DNA of 13,373 nucleotides from an uncultured Lachnospiraceae bacterium (GTDB taxonomy: Bacteria; Bacillota; Clostridia; Lachnospirales; Lachnospiraceae), in NCBI GenBank assembly GCA_947177515.1, contig CAMWUU010000049.1, positions 1-13,373 on the forward strand, given 5' to 3'. The notes under the pieces are model-generated. The model made no database searches. It saw nothing but the letters and a program-made list of their open reading frames with translations, and was not told the DNA's origin. The translations under genes and the position numbers were made by a program. Shown here piece by piece: positions 7,027 through 13,373 of the stretch (its first letter is position 1; each line of letters begins with the position of its first letter).

Positions 7027-7042
7027 TCCGGTATTATCCGGA
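7027..7042 (-). promoter_or_regulatory. palindrome over the likely -10 of the XRE-PurM gene
   Basis: TCCGG-TATTAT-CCGGA is a perfect inverted repeat. On the minus strand its centre reads GGATAATACC, which contains a -10-like GATAAT, about 95 bp before the XRE-PurM ATG. No good -35 is seen. Overlap of a palindrome with a -10 box suits autoregulation by the encoded XRE protein (inference). Confidence 0.4.
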
Positions 7043-7116
7043 CTTATCTGTTTGATCTAATCATAACCTATCCTAAGCCCCTTCAACAATAACTAAATAC
7101 GGGAATTTTGATACCT

Positions 7117-7137
7117 GATTCAACCGCAAGTTGAATC
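7117..7137. repeat. perfect 8-bp inverted repeat between GH31 and XRE-PurM
   Basis: GATTCAAC-CGCAA-GTTGAATC is an 8-bp stem with a 5-nt loop, about 93 bp past the GH31 stop. On the minus strand no T-run follows, so it is at best a weak terminator for GH31; on the plus strand TTTCTT follows but no gene precedes. It could also be a regulator site for the XRE-PurM gene. Confidence 0.4.
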
Positions 7138-7229
7138 TTTCTTCGGTTCTGATCCTGACACCCAATTACCCCATAAAATAGCACCAGGACAAAAACCTGT
7201 AACCAGCAATCCAAACTTTTCCCATCCGT

Positions 7230-9206
7230 TTAAAATATTTTTGCTACCTGGCTTCCCTCTTTTACAAACGCAATAAATTTCTCAAGCGGCGCTGTACAGT
7301 CGAGCCATTTACCGCCCCCATAAATTTGCCCGCTGTTTACATCCTGCCAGCGTCCCTCTGGCAGATAAACCCTTCGCTGCGTGCAGCCCTGCTCCGTAAT
7401 TGGCGCAAACAGGATATCCTCCCCAAAGAAATACTGATCCTCCAGCTCATAGCATACCGTATCCTCTGGATAATCGAAAAACATTGGACGCATCAGAGGC
7501 TTCCCTTCCTCCTTTGCAATTTCCATATATTTACATATATACGGTTTCAGTCTTTCCCGAAGCTCCACCAGCTCCTTTAATATCCCATAAACTTTCTCAC
7601 CAAAACTCCAAATCTCATTATCGCCGCCACTTCTCTCCTTCACGCCCGGATGCCTCTCTGCCTGCCCCGGTGTCCGAAGTCTTGAGCCATGGAGCCTCAT
7701 AACCGGGCAGAACACGCCAAACTGAGCCCAGCGCACGATCAGTTCCTTAAACTACTCACTCCTTATATCCCCGGAATGGAAGCCGCCAATATCGCTATTC
7801 CACCACGGAATCCCGCACATCGCCATGGAAAGCCCTGTCTTCACGCTTATTCGCAGGGCTTCAAAGGTGGAAGCAATATCCCCGTTCCAAACAAGCGAAC
7901 CGAATTTCTGGCTGCCTGGATATGCGGCGCGGGTCAAAAGAATAATCTCTTCCTCCCCCTCTTTTTTAAGCCCCTCATAAAACATCTTGCTATAATAATA
8001 CGGATAGAGCATTGCTGTCTGCGCGCCGTTCCCGGCATACAGCTTCAAATTGGAATACTGCTGCGGATGTACTTCCGGCTCCGCCTCATCCAGCCAGAAA
8101 TTATGGATTCCCTTATCATAATAATTCTGTTTTACCTTATCCCACACAAAAGAACCCGTCTTTGGATTCGTAGGATCAATAAAGGTCTGCTGCCCATAAA
8201 AATCAAACGTTCCGTACTGTCCGTTCTCCGTGCGCACCAACAGGTTTTCATCATCCATTGCCCGGTAATTCTCACTTGCCGGGTTAATGGTAGGCCAGAT
8301 GGATACAACAGGCTGAATACCCATCTCCTTTAACTCCCTGCACATCGCCTCCGGATCCGGCCAGTATTTCGGGTCAAACTTCCATTCCCCCTGCTCCGTC
8401 CAGTGGAAATAGTCGATCACGATCGCCGCAAGCGGAATACCCCTCTTCTTATACTCCCTGGCTGTTTCCAGGACTTCATCCTGGCTCTCATAGCGCAGTT
8501 TGCTCTGCCAGAATCCCGCCGCCCATTCCGGGAAGCTAGGAGCATATCCCGTAAGATCACAATATTTTTTCAGCACCTCTGCCGGCGTTCTACCAGCATA
8601 AACCAGATAATCCGCCTGATAAGCACTGTCCGCCACCCACATGGTATGGTTCTTTGTCGTTTCGCAGCGCCCCGGCGCAGGATTATTCCAGAAAAATCCA
8701 TAGCCAAGCGAGGAATACAGCACGGGCACCGCTGATTTGGTATTATAATGCTGTAAATTGCAGGTGCTCCCTTTCCGGTCAAAAATATCTTCCTGCTCCT
8801 GTCCTAGCCCATAAAAATGCTCGCCTGGATTTGCATCAAATATTACCTTAATCTGATAATGATCCCCCTCCGTATGTACATTCCGCCCCGTGTAATCCCC
8901 TTCAAACTTCGTATGCAGGATCTGTTTTTTATCCCTGTACCAGGTGAGCACGCCCCCGTACCACGGATTGCCCGCCTCCACCTTTACGGATACCATCCCA
9001 TTCGTCAATGTGGCACATTGGCCATCCCCATCTACAACGCCCTCCGATTCCTCCTTTGGCGCAAGAAGAGTCCAGTTTTCCTCCAACAGCCTGCTGTTTT
9101 TTGTAGAACGGCAGCGGATACAATCCTTTCCATACGCCTCCACCACCGTCAGCTCATCCCGCCTTTGAAAAATAATCTTTCCCTTTTTTAGTGTCAGAAT
9201 CCCCAT
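7230..9206 (-). pseudogene. glycoside hydrolase family 31, interrupted by an in-frame amber codon
   Basis: One frame of 658 codons from ATG 9206 to the stop at 7230 encodes a GH31 alpha-glycosidase (alpha-xylosidase or alpha-glucosidase group; specificity not readable). A TAG at 7752-7754 replaces codon 485. The frame is unchanged across it: DIRSE-stop-FKELIVRWAQFG, where relatives are expected to have Tyr (TAT/TAC to TAG is one base). Before the stop are the beta-sandwich, the TIM barrel with FWQSKLRY, the nucleophile motif WLDEAEPE (D373) and the probable acid/base D443 in VWNGDIAST. After it are CPVMRLHG, part of the active site, and the C-terminal beta domain. A 484-residue product is unlikely to work. 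GGAGG 9 nt before ATG 9206 sets the start; an ATG 39 nt upstream has no such site. The divergent AraC gene is the likely regulator. The product has no signal peptide, so it would act on imported oligosaccharides. Confidence 0.85.
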
Positions 9207-9318
9207 CAATTGATACCTCCGTTTTTCCAAAGCAGATCCAGGCAATCCGCTTTAATAATTTCCCATGTCCTTCAAACATGTTCCCTGCAAAGCATGGGCT
9301 GCCCCACAGAATGAAATA

Positions 9319-9364
9319 TGATTTGCCAAAGAAATTGTCCTTCTTTTAAGCGGATGGCAAATCA
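9319..9364. repeat. 10-bp perfect inverted repeat in the GH31 leader
   Basis: TGATTTGCCA (9319-9328) and TGGCAAATCA (9355-9364) are perfect inverted copies with 26 bp between them, so centres are 36 bp apart. It lies between the GH31 -10 box and its ATG, and just before the extended -10 of the AraC gene. It could be an operator for a looping repressor or an mRNA hairpin. Confidence 0.5.
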
Positions 9365-9368
9365 GCAC

Positions 9369-9377
9369 TGGTATAAT
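9369..9377 (+). promoter_or_regulatory. extended -10 promoter for the AraC-type gene
   Basis: TGGTATAAT is a consensus extended -10 (TG-n-TATAAT) on the plus strand with no matching -35. Transcription would start near 9384 and run 160 nt to the AraC ATG, through the direct repeats at 9414-9478, so regulator binding there could block its own gene. Confidence 0.5.
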
Positions 9378-9387
9378 GTCTATCAGT

Positions 9388-9393
9388 ATTATA
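9388..9393 (-). promoter_or_regulatory. -10 box of the GH31 promoter, no -35
   Basis: TATAAT on the minus strand, with start near 9381. The -35 zone reads AAGAAT and is overlapped by the proximal direct repeat at 9414. A good -10 with no -35 is typical of an activator-dependent promoter. Confidence 0.45.
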
Positions 9394-9413
9394 TCAATTT
9401 TCTTTTCGGAATT

Positions 9414-9478
9414 CTTGCATTATTGCGGAAGATACTTGCACTATTCTGCTTTTTGCCATATACTTATACTATCCTGCT
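9414..9478. promoter_or_regulatory. three direct repeats, probable AraC-type binding sites
   Basis: Three related 15-16-mers lie in the same orientation: CTTGCATTATTGCGG (9414), CTTGCACTATTCTGCT (9435) and CTTATACTATCCTGCT (9463). The first step is 21 bp, two helical turns, as in classical AraC half-sites; the second is 28 bp. The set abuts the -35 zone of the GH31 promoter. Confidence 0.5.
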
Positions 9479-9544
9479 TTTGTTACAGCCCCACAATAAT
9501 CCCATGCAATAATCATATCCAGTAATCAGAAAGAAGGTTTTCCC

Positions 9545-10477
9545 ATGTCAAAAAACGGAAAGATATATAACGGATTACCCATAGAAAATATTGTCCACCG
9601 CACCGCTTCCCGCCCGTTTTCCCTTTACCGTACAGTAGTTGGCAGGGGGGATCCCTGCGCCCTCTATCTACATTGCCACCCGGAAGCGGAAATCTTTTAT
9701 CTGGAACAGGGCGCAGTGGAATTTCAGGTGGAAAACCGCTCTTTTTTGCTGAAGACCGGGGAAGGAATCTTTATTCCGCCAAACCAGATCCACACCGCAA
9801 CCAACAAAACAGATGAAACACTTTCCTGCTGCCATCGTGCCTTCGTATTTGACCTTGACCTGTTGGAGCAAAACCTGCCGCCCTACTGCCAGATCTATTT
9901 TGCGCCGCTTAAACTATGGCGTACCGATTGCATCTATCCTGTCACACTTGACAAAAAAGAAAACTCCCGGCTTTTGGCACTGTTTCCATCCATTTTTTCC
10001 CTTCCCGAACCCGGACTTAAACTAGAACAATATGAACTTTCCCTAATTGGTACTTTATTTCTTTGCTGGCAGGAATTATATAATCTCTGTTTTTCCAGGT
10101 TGAACCGTTCTGTTTCCGACAACGCCCTGCGCAGGGAAATCCAGAAAAGCCTGGATTTTTTGCAGGAGAATTTTTCGGATTCCTTTACGCTTTCGGAACT
10201 TTCGAAAAGGGCAGGACTGAGCGAGAGTTACTTTAGCCACAGTTTTAAAAGCTGCACTGGTCACACTCCTTTTGAATACCTGAACCGTCTTCGCATTGTA
10301 AAAAGCTGCGAGATGCTGATCCGGACAGATAAAAAAATAACTGAGATTGCTTCCCTATGCGGGTTTAACAATATCAGCTATTTTAACCGTACCTTCCATA
10401 AAATTATGGGAATTTCCCCTTCGGGCTACCGTGGCAGTCCTGATTTTCAGATGCCCTCAGAACACTTGTTGATATAG
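9545..10477 (+). CDS. AraC-family transcriptional regulator with cupin sensor domain
   Basis: This is a 310-residue regulator. Residues about 25-95 form an AraC-type cupin arm that binds the effector: LHCHPEAEIFYLEQG (42-56), then TGEGIFIPPNQIHTA (71-85), where H43, H45, E49 and H83 keep the cupin metal or ligand positions. A helical linker follows. Residues about 200-297 are the double helix-turn-helix: FTLSELSKRAGLSESYFSHSFK (214-235) and ITEIASLCGFNNISYFNRTFHKIMGISPSGYR (265-296), the second matching the AraC signature closely. Length fits the family. It is divergent from the GH31 gene with 338 bp between starts, and most likely activates GH31 in response to a sugar. The three direct repeats near its own start suggest autoregulation. 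AGAAGG about 7 nt before ATG 9545 is a moderate ribosome binding site. Confidence 0.9.
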   Translation: MSKNGKIYNGLPIENIVHRTASRPFSLYRTVVGRGDPCALYLHCHPEAEIFYLEQGAVEFQVENRSFLLKTGEGIFIPPNQIHTATNKTDETLSCCHRAFVFDLDLLEQNLPPYCQIYFAPLKLWRTDCIYPVTLDKKENSRLLALFPSIFSLPEPGLKLEQYELSLIGTLFLCWQELYNLCFSRLNRSVSDNALRREIQKSLDFLQENFSDSFTLSELSKRAGLSESYFSHSFKSCTGHTPFEYLNRLRIVKSCEMLIRTDKKITEIASLCGFNNISYFNRTFHKIMGISPSGYRGSPDFQMPSEHLLI

Positions 10478-10551
10478 TTAGAGAAATTTCAAACACTGCC
10501 CCCAAGGCACTAATACAAACATACAAACTTATGCGGGAACACAACAGGGCA

Positions 10552-10968
10552 TTATCTGCCCCGATGTTTTTCTTTTTTCTTTTGTTGTTTTAATTGAAAC
10601 ATACGCTCAGCGTGAACCAACTTCTGCTGTTGGCTTATTGCTTTACGTTCCCGTTTGTTCTGCTCCTGCTGTAATTTTAAAGCCTGTTGTGATTTTGTTC
10701 CAATCCCCGTATTCTTTAATTGCTTTTTTACATCACGCTGCATTCTTTTAGGATTCCTTATGGTTTCCTTTACAACAGTTGCCACCGTTGGACTAAATCG
10801 CAAACAGTTACTTTGTCTTAGAATGAATTCATAAATCTCATAATCTTTTGGCTCCGCACCAAATGTCACTTTTGATACAGATAAATTTCCATCCACCATC
10901 CTTTCAAAAATCCCCACCCAGAACGGTTCCTCAAAATACACCGTCAGTTTGCTGCCTATCTCATCCAT
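10552..10968 (-). CDS. yjdF: YjdF family protein (DUF2992)
   Basis: This is a 138-residue cytosolic protein. The N-terminus has the family pattern KLTVYFEEPFWVGIFER (7-23), then KVTFGAEPKDYEIYEFIL (33-50), followed by FSP. The C-terminal third is very basic and rich in Gln and Lys, as in B. subtilis YjdF. Length is normal. The exact function of YjdF is unknown. The gene class is best known for its riboswitch, which binds aromatic nitrogen heterocycles, so a role in coping with such toxic compounds is proposed. A matching structured leader lies at 11005-11100. GGAGGG 6 nt before ATG 10968 confirms the start. It converges with the AraC gene with 74 bp between, and no clear terminator is visible there. 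Confidence 0.88.
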   Translation of the reverse strand: MDEIGSKLTVYFEEPFWVGIFERMVDGNLSVSKVTFGAEPKDYEIYEFILRQSNCLRFSPTVATVVKETIRNPKRMQRDVKKQLKNTGIGTKSQQALKLQQEQNKRERKAISQQQKLVHAERMFQLKQQKKKEKHRGR

Positions 10969-11004
10969 AATAATCCCTCCTAAATAATTGAGATAAGCAA
11001 AGAA

Positions 11005-11100
11005 TGGACAACCCGGAGGGGAAGGTTACTTACCCTTAAAAAACAGGACGGCCGGGCTACCTACCGGCTCTGGTATGTATCAATACACACGTTGCGTTTT
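11005..11100 (-). promoter_or_regulatory. yjdF riboswitch
   Basis: On the minus strand the yjdF leader holds a compact fold: AAAACGCAACG; hairpin GTGTGTA-TTGA-TACATAC (11090-11073, one GU pair); hairpin GCCGG-N8-CCGGC (11068-11051) with GGTAGGTAGC in and around the loop; hairpin AAGG-N8-CCTT (11037-11022); then CCGGGTTG. CAAC near the 5' end (11094-11091) can pair with GTTG (11012-11009) to close the domain. Position before yjdF makes the class nearly certain. The consensus was recalled, not computed. No terminator stem follows in the 28 nt before the ribosome binding site, which points to control of translation. A TATATAAAAT -10-like sequence lies just upstream. Confidence 0.75.
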
Positions 11101-11197
11101 TATCTCTGCATTTTATATAATCAAGCCTTCATAGGCCAGATTAACAATTTCTAATTCTTTCCTTACATGACTCCTCGATAAATGGAATATTAGCATA

Positions 11198-12046
11198 TTA
11201 AATCTTCTTTACAAATTCATATACTTTTTCAGACCAAGCCCATATATCTTTGCAATCATTCTCAACAAAATAAACCTTTTCCTTCAAATCCACTGAAATA
11301 TGTGGAGTGATAAGATTTTGATAAATGGTTGGAACAATAATCGCATATACCCAATCTTTTAATATGACCTCATTTTTTATTTTTAATGGCAACACTCCAT
11401 CAAAAGTTGCATTCGGATGACAAATTATATCATTATATCGAAAGAAAAATCGTATTCCCGGTGTAAAACCGATACTTAAATCCTTTTCATCTGGAAATCT
11501 TCCCAGTTTGCGTTCCATGACCAAACGGTCACCTGCCTGGCAGTTTCCCCAAGCAAACATAATATAATCAAAAAAATCTTCCGGGTCGTTCGCCGCGTTT
11601 CTTTCTTCCAATCGAAGTTCCTTTGCAGATTTTCCCCTTGCCAAAACAGCCGAAAGCAAACTGCCACAATCAAATATTTTTATTGCGTTTTCTACCGGGG
11701 AAGTATGGCACACAAAATCAGTCATACAACCCTTATACTTTGGACACGCAATACATTCTGTTATTTTTTCAGGTACAGAAATACGTTTTATGTTGTTGGT
11801 TGCCTTATATTCCCTGATTTTACCCAAAATAGTTTTTTCTGCTTCAATTTCACATGTTCTTCCATGTTCCGTTTCGTAGTCCATAAAATCCATAATTGTC
11901 TGAATTTCCCATTCGGTAATATTGGGGTAATCTGATAATTTTTTATATAACACACCATCCCAGCATTCGGTACAGTCAAAATTTCCAATTTTTATCAACA
12001 ATTCTACCATTCCTCCAAGTCCTAATTTATCCCTTGCTTTGGCCAA
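11198..12046 (-). CDS. Cys-rich protein, possibly ADP-ribosyltransferase-like; 5' end uncertain
   Basis: Up to 282 codons are visible, with no family I can name with certainty. A possible metal or Fe-S cluster region has CTEC (25-28) and ECIACPKYKGC (97-107). It is followed by CHTSPVENAIKIFDCGSLLSA, split as HTS (114-116), EN (119-120) and GSLLSA (128-133), a layout that recalls the NAD-binding start of DarT-type (DUF4433) ADP-ribosyltransferases: H-x-T-x3-N-x3-I-x3-G. Then come DFFDYIMFAWGNCQAGDRLVMERK (157-180) and RFFFRY (199-204). No membrane segment is seen. The only long start is TTG 12046 with no ribosome binding site. ATG 12010 has GGAGG only 1 nt away, too close. The frame stays open upstream into a transposon-right-end-like sequence, so the native 5' end has probably been replaced. 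It may be non-functional. Confidence 0.6.
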   Translation of the reverse strand: MAKARDKLGLGGMVELLIKIGNFDCTECWDGVLYKKLSDYPNITEWEIQTIMDFMDYETEHGRTCEIEAEKTILGKIREYKATNNIKRISVPEKITECIACPKYKGCMTDFVCHTSPVENAIKIFDCGSLLSAVLARGKSAKELRLEERNAANDPEDFFDYIMFAWGNCQAGDRLVMERKLGRFPDEKDLSIGFTPGIRFFFRYNDIICHPNATFDGVLPLKIKNEVILKDWVYAIIVPTIYQNLITPHISVDLKEKVYFVENDCKDIWAWSEKVYEFVKKI

Positions 12047-12147
12047 AAGCGAACGGGCGCTGATATAATGTCTGATGATATTATACCATGGCGGTTTGAC
12101 TTTTGTAGCGATAAGTCCCCTCCTCTTTCGATGGGGGAGAATGTCAC
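12047..12147 (+). mobile_element. IS200/IS605-type right-end-like sequence, plus strand
   Basis: On the plus strand a TATAAT/ATTATA stem (about 12064-12085) is followed by GCGGTTTGACTTTTGTAGCG, then a hairpin TCCCC (12116-12120) / GGGGA (12134-12138), and an ending AATGTCAC at 12147. The order AGC, AAG, CC-rich stem, CTTT in the loop, G-rich stem and TCAC parallels the right-edge element (13320-13373). No tnpB or tnpA frame remains on the plus strand before it. Its left limit is unclear and may reach into the start of the Cys-rich gene. On the minus strand TGGTATAAT in this piece makes an extended -10 that could now drive that gene. Confidence 0.45.
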
Positions 12148-12163
12148 CTAGAAATATTTTTAA

Positions 12164-13171
12164 TTACTGATCAAACCGGATGGACTGTACAATCTGCTTC
12201 CTGAATTCCTGCAATTTCTGATTTTTTTCATCCCCCCATAACCTGACCCAGAGATTATGGTTTACAAAATAATAACTATTATTTTTGCTTGACAATTCAT
12301 AAACCGTTTCCCCAAAATCCTTTGTATTCACATAGTATCTATAATCTCCTGTTGGTTCTAGGATCTCGCCCCCCTGATCCATTGTAAGCGTAATTCCTGT
12401 CTTTTTCTCCTGATCCAGATAAAAATGGTAAGAACATGTTTTACAGTTTGCTGCACCCAAAAATTCCTCCCTCTCAAATTTAACCCCTTCTGGCATCTGT
12501 ATTGAGAGATTCATATACCGTTCCCGGATATGCAGTGTTAGCAAATCCCTATCCAAAATATCCGTTTCCCTATCTTCCCCCAGATCATTCTCCCGAAAAC
12601 ATGCACTTTCCAGAAATCTCCTGATCTTGTGTTCATTCTCATCATATTCCTCCTGTAACATAAGCAGATGGATACTTTGCTTTTTATCAAAATCCTGTAC
12701 AATGGCTTCATAATGATCCGCTATATCTGTTCCCCTGCTACAACCGAAAAAATAACCTCTGCCAGTCTGCGAACTCCACTCGCCTTTTGTTCCATCCTGG
12801 AACACAAAAGGCTCTGTCGTTACTGGAAATTCATAATAAAATGAATCTTCCTTTTTCCCCACAATTATCTCAAAAAAATTATCCTCTCCGTCCCCTTTTC
12901 CTTCTCCAATAAACTTAATAAAGCAATTCTCCTCCCTGTATTCCGTTCCGGCATTCACAAGACTCTCATAATATGCATAGTCGTAAACCGGCCATAAAGC
13001 AAAACGCCAGTCTTTGGGAACATCCGCAACAAAAATAAGACCGTTATCCATAATAAAAGCATGTTTTCCCATTGCCAATTCTGCCTCATCCCCATTTTCT
13101 GTTGCTGTACAAGAAACCATAAATAGGGTGGCTAATAAGATCATTCCTGCACATATCAACTTTATTTTCAT
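12164..13171 (-). CDS. lipoprotein of unknown function
   Basis: This 335-residue protein starts with a lipoprotein signal peptide: KIK, a hydrophobic core (about 5-19) and the lipobox MVS-C21, so it should be anchored outside the cell membrane. The mature part is acidic, rich in Tyr, Phe, Glu and Asp, with aromatic segments such as FVADVPKDWRFALWPVYDYAYY (residues about 47-68) that suggest a beta-rich extracellular domain, perhaps two copies of a PsbP/DUF-like fold (weak inference). I recognise no family. It ends IVQSIRFDQ. The last 12 codons of a related gene, ending IVKSVRFE, lie 110 bp upstream, so this was once one of a tandem pair. AGGGGG 6 nt before ATG 13171 supports the start. The Cys-rich gene follows but is separated by the right-end-like sequence. 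Confidence 0.7.
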   Translation of the reverse strand: MKIKLICAGMILLATLFMVSCTATENGDEAELAMGKHAFIMDNGLIFVADVPKDWRFALWPVYDYAYYESLVNAGTEYREENCFIKFIGEGKGDGEDNFFEIIVGKKEDSFYYEFPVTTEPFVFQDGTKGEWSSQTGRGYFFGCSRGTDIADHYEAIVQDFDKKQSIHLLMLQEEYDENEHKIRRFLESACFRENDLGEDRETDILDRDLLTLHIRERYMNLSIQMPEGVKFEREEFLGAANCKTCSYHFYLDQEKKTGITLTMDQGGEILEPTGDYRYYVNTKDFGETVYELSSKNNSYYFVNHNLWVRLWGDEKNQKLQEFRKQIVQSIRFDQ

Positions 13172-13280
13172 AAATATCCCCCTTTCCTATGTCAAAATTA
13201 AATTAATAAGATTCTTATCTTCCCGACAGTTCCCATAACCAATGTTTTTCCCGTCTGCAATTAGCGAAATTGTATATTTC

Positions 13281-13319
13281 TTATTCAAACCGAACCGATT
13301 TTACAATTGCCCCCGCTAG
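13281..13319 (-). pseudogene. 3' remnant of a second lipoprotein gene
   Basis: Twelve codons and a TAA encode LAGAIVKSVRFE. They match the C-terminus of the downstream lipoprotein (RKQIVQSIRFDQ): I-V-x-S-[VI]-R-F-[ED] before the stop. The remnant begins exactly where the IS200/IS605-type right end finishes (TTCAC at 13320-13324), so insertion of that element probably cut the gene. The rest may lie beyond the element, outside the window. Confidence 0.6.
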
Positions 13320-13373
13320 GTGAACTACCCATTGTCTAAAGCCAATGGGCTTCCTGCTTCATCGACCTCGCAA
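13320..13373 (-). mobile_element. IS200/IS605-type right end, 3' end of a TnpB guide RNA (runs off the window)
   Basis: On the minus strand: GAGGTCGATGAAGCAGG, then AAGCC-CATT-GGCTT, nested with CCCATTG / CAATGGG, and a finish GGGTAGTTCACC. Subterminal hairpin plus a terminal GTAGTTCAC is the usual right end of IS200/IS605 TnpB elements in Firmicutes, and the same stretch encodes the 3' scaffold of the omega RNA. The end is placed after TTCAC at 13320. The 16 nt beyond (13319-13304) would be the guide and lie in the lipoprotein remnant. tnpB should be encoded on the minus strand past 13373. Confidence 0.65.

Noticed and set aside
7230..7736. A separate 168-residue gene with a GTG start
   Set aside because: It is the C-terminal continuation of the GH31 gene in the same frame, after the amber codon; no ribosome binding site precedes the GTG.
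7736..7754. A frameshift in the GH31 gene
   Set aside because: Codon counting shows the same frame before and after; the break is a TAG codon only.
9319..9364. The inverted repeat as a CcpA cre site
   Set aside because: cre sites are compact 14-16 bp pseudo-palindromes; here the arms are 26 bp apart and the sequence does not match.
9414..9478. The direct repeats as a CRISPR array
   Set aside because: Only three imperfect short repeats with unequal 21 and 28 bp steps and no spacers of constant length.

Overview
The window reads as chromosome of a low-to-mid GC Firmicute, most likely a clostridium of the Lachnospiraceae type. The grounds are strong GGAGG ribosome binding sites, TTGACA/TATAAT promoters, a YwnA-type Rrf2 regulator, a yjdF riboswitch with its YjdF gene, an AAA-ATPase-like protein of the kind abundant in gut Clostridia, and IS200/IS605-type right ends. 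It is an accessory-looking stretch of short, independent transcription units. No rRNA, tRNA, CRISPR array or intact transposase was seen.

Left part (1-4511). On the minus strand lie the first 76 codons of an AAA-ATPase-like protein, cut by the window edge, and a 1193-residue DUF4132 protein. The DUF4132 gene has a long leader (3868-4144) holding a promoter, paired TTTCTRGAAA sites, a possible small ORF, and a sequence resembling the right end / omega-RNA 3' end of a TnpB-type transposon with no tnpB beside it.

Middle (4216-6934). An Rrf2 repressor and a small cupin protein run on the plus strand, each with its own promoter and inverted repeats that could be operators. Facing them is the most unusual gene: an XRE helix-turn-helix fused to a nearly complete PurM (AIR synthase) module, with a palindrome over its likely -10 box. 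It could be a transcription factor that senses a purine intermediate.

Sugar locus (7230-10477). A glycoside hydrolase family 31 gene (minus) diverges from an AraC-type regulator (plus). The shared intergenic region carries three direct repeats beside a GH31 -10 box that has no -35, the layout expected for AraC-type activation. The GH31 gene is interrupted by one in-frame amber codon after codon 484, so it is probably a recent pseudogene.

Right part (10552-13373). On the minus strand are yjdF with its riboswitch, a Cys-rich protein with faint resemblance to DarT-like ADP-ribosyltransferases and no clear start, and a lipoprotein of unknown function. A plus-strand right-end-like sequence abuts the 5' end of the Cys-rich gene. 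At the right edge, a minus-strand IS200/IS605-type right end is joined directly to the last 12 codons of a second copy of the lipoprotein gene. TnpB-type elements appear to have reshaped this part repeatedly.
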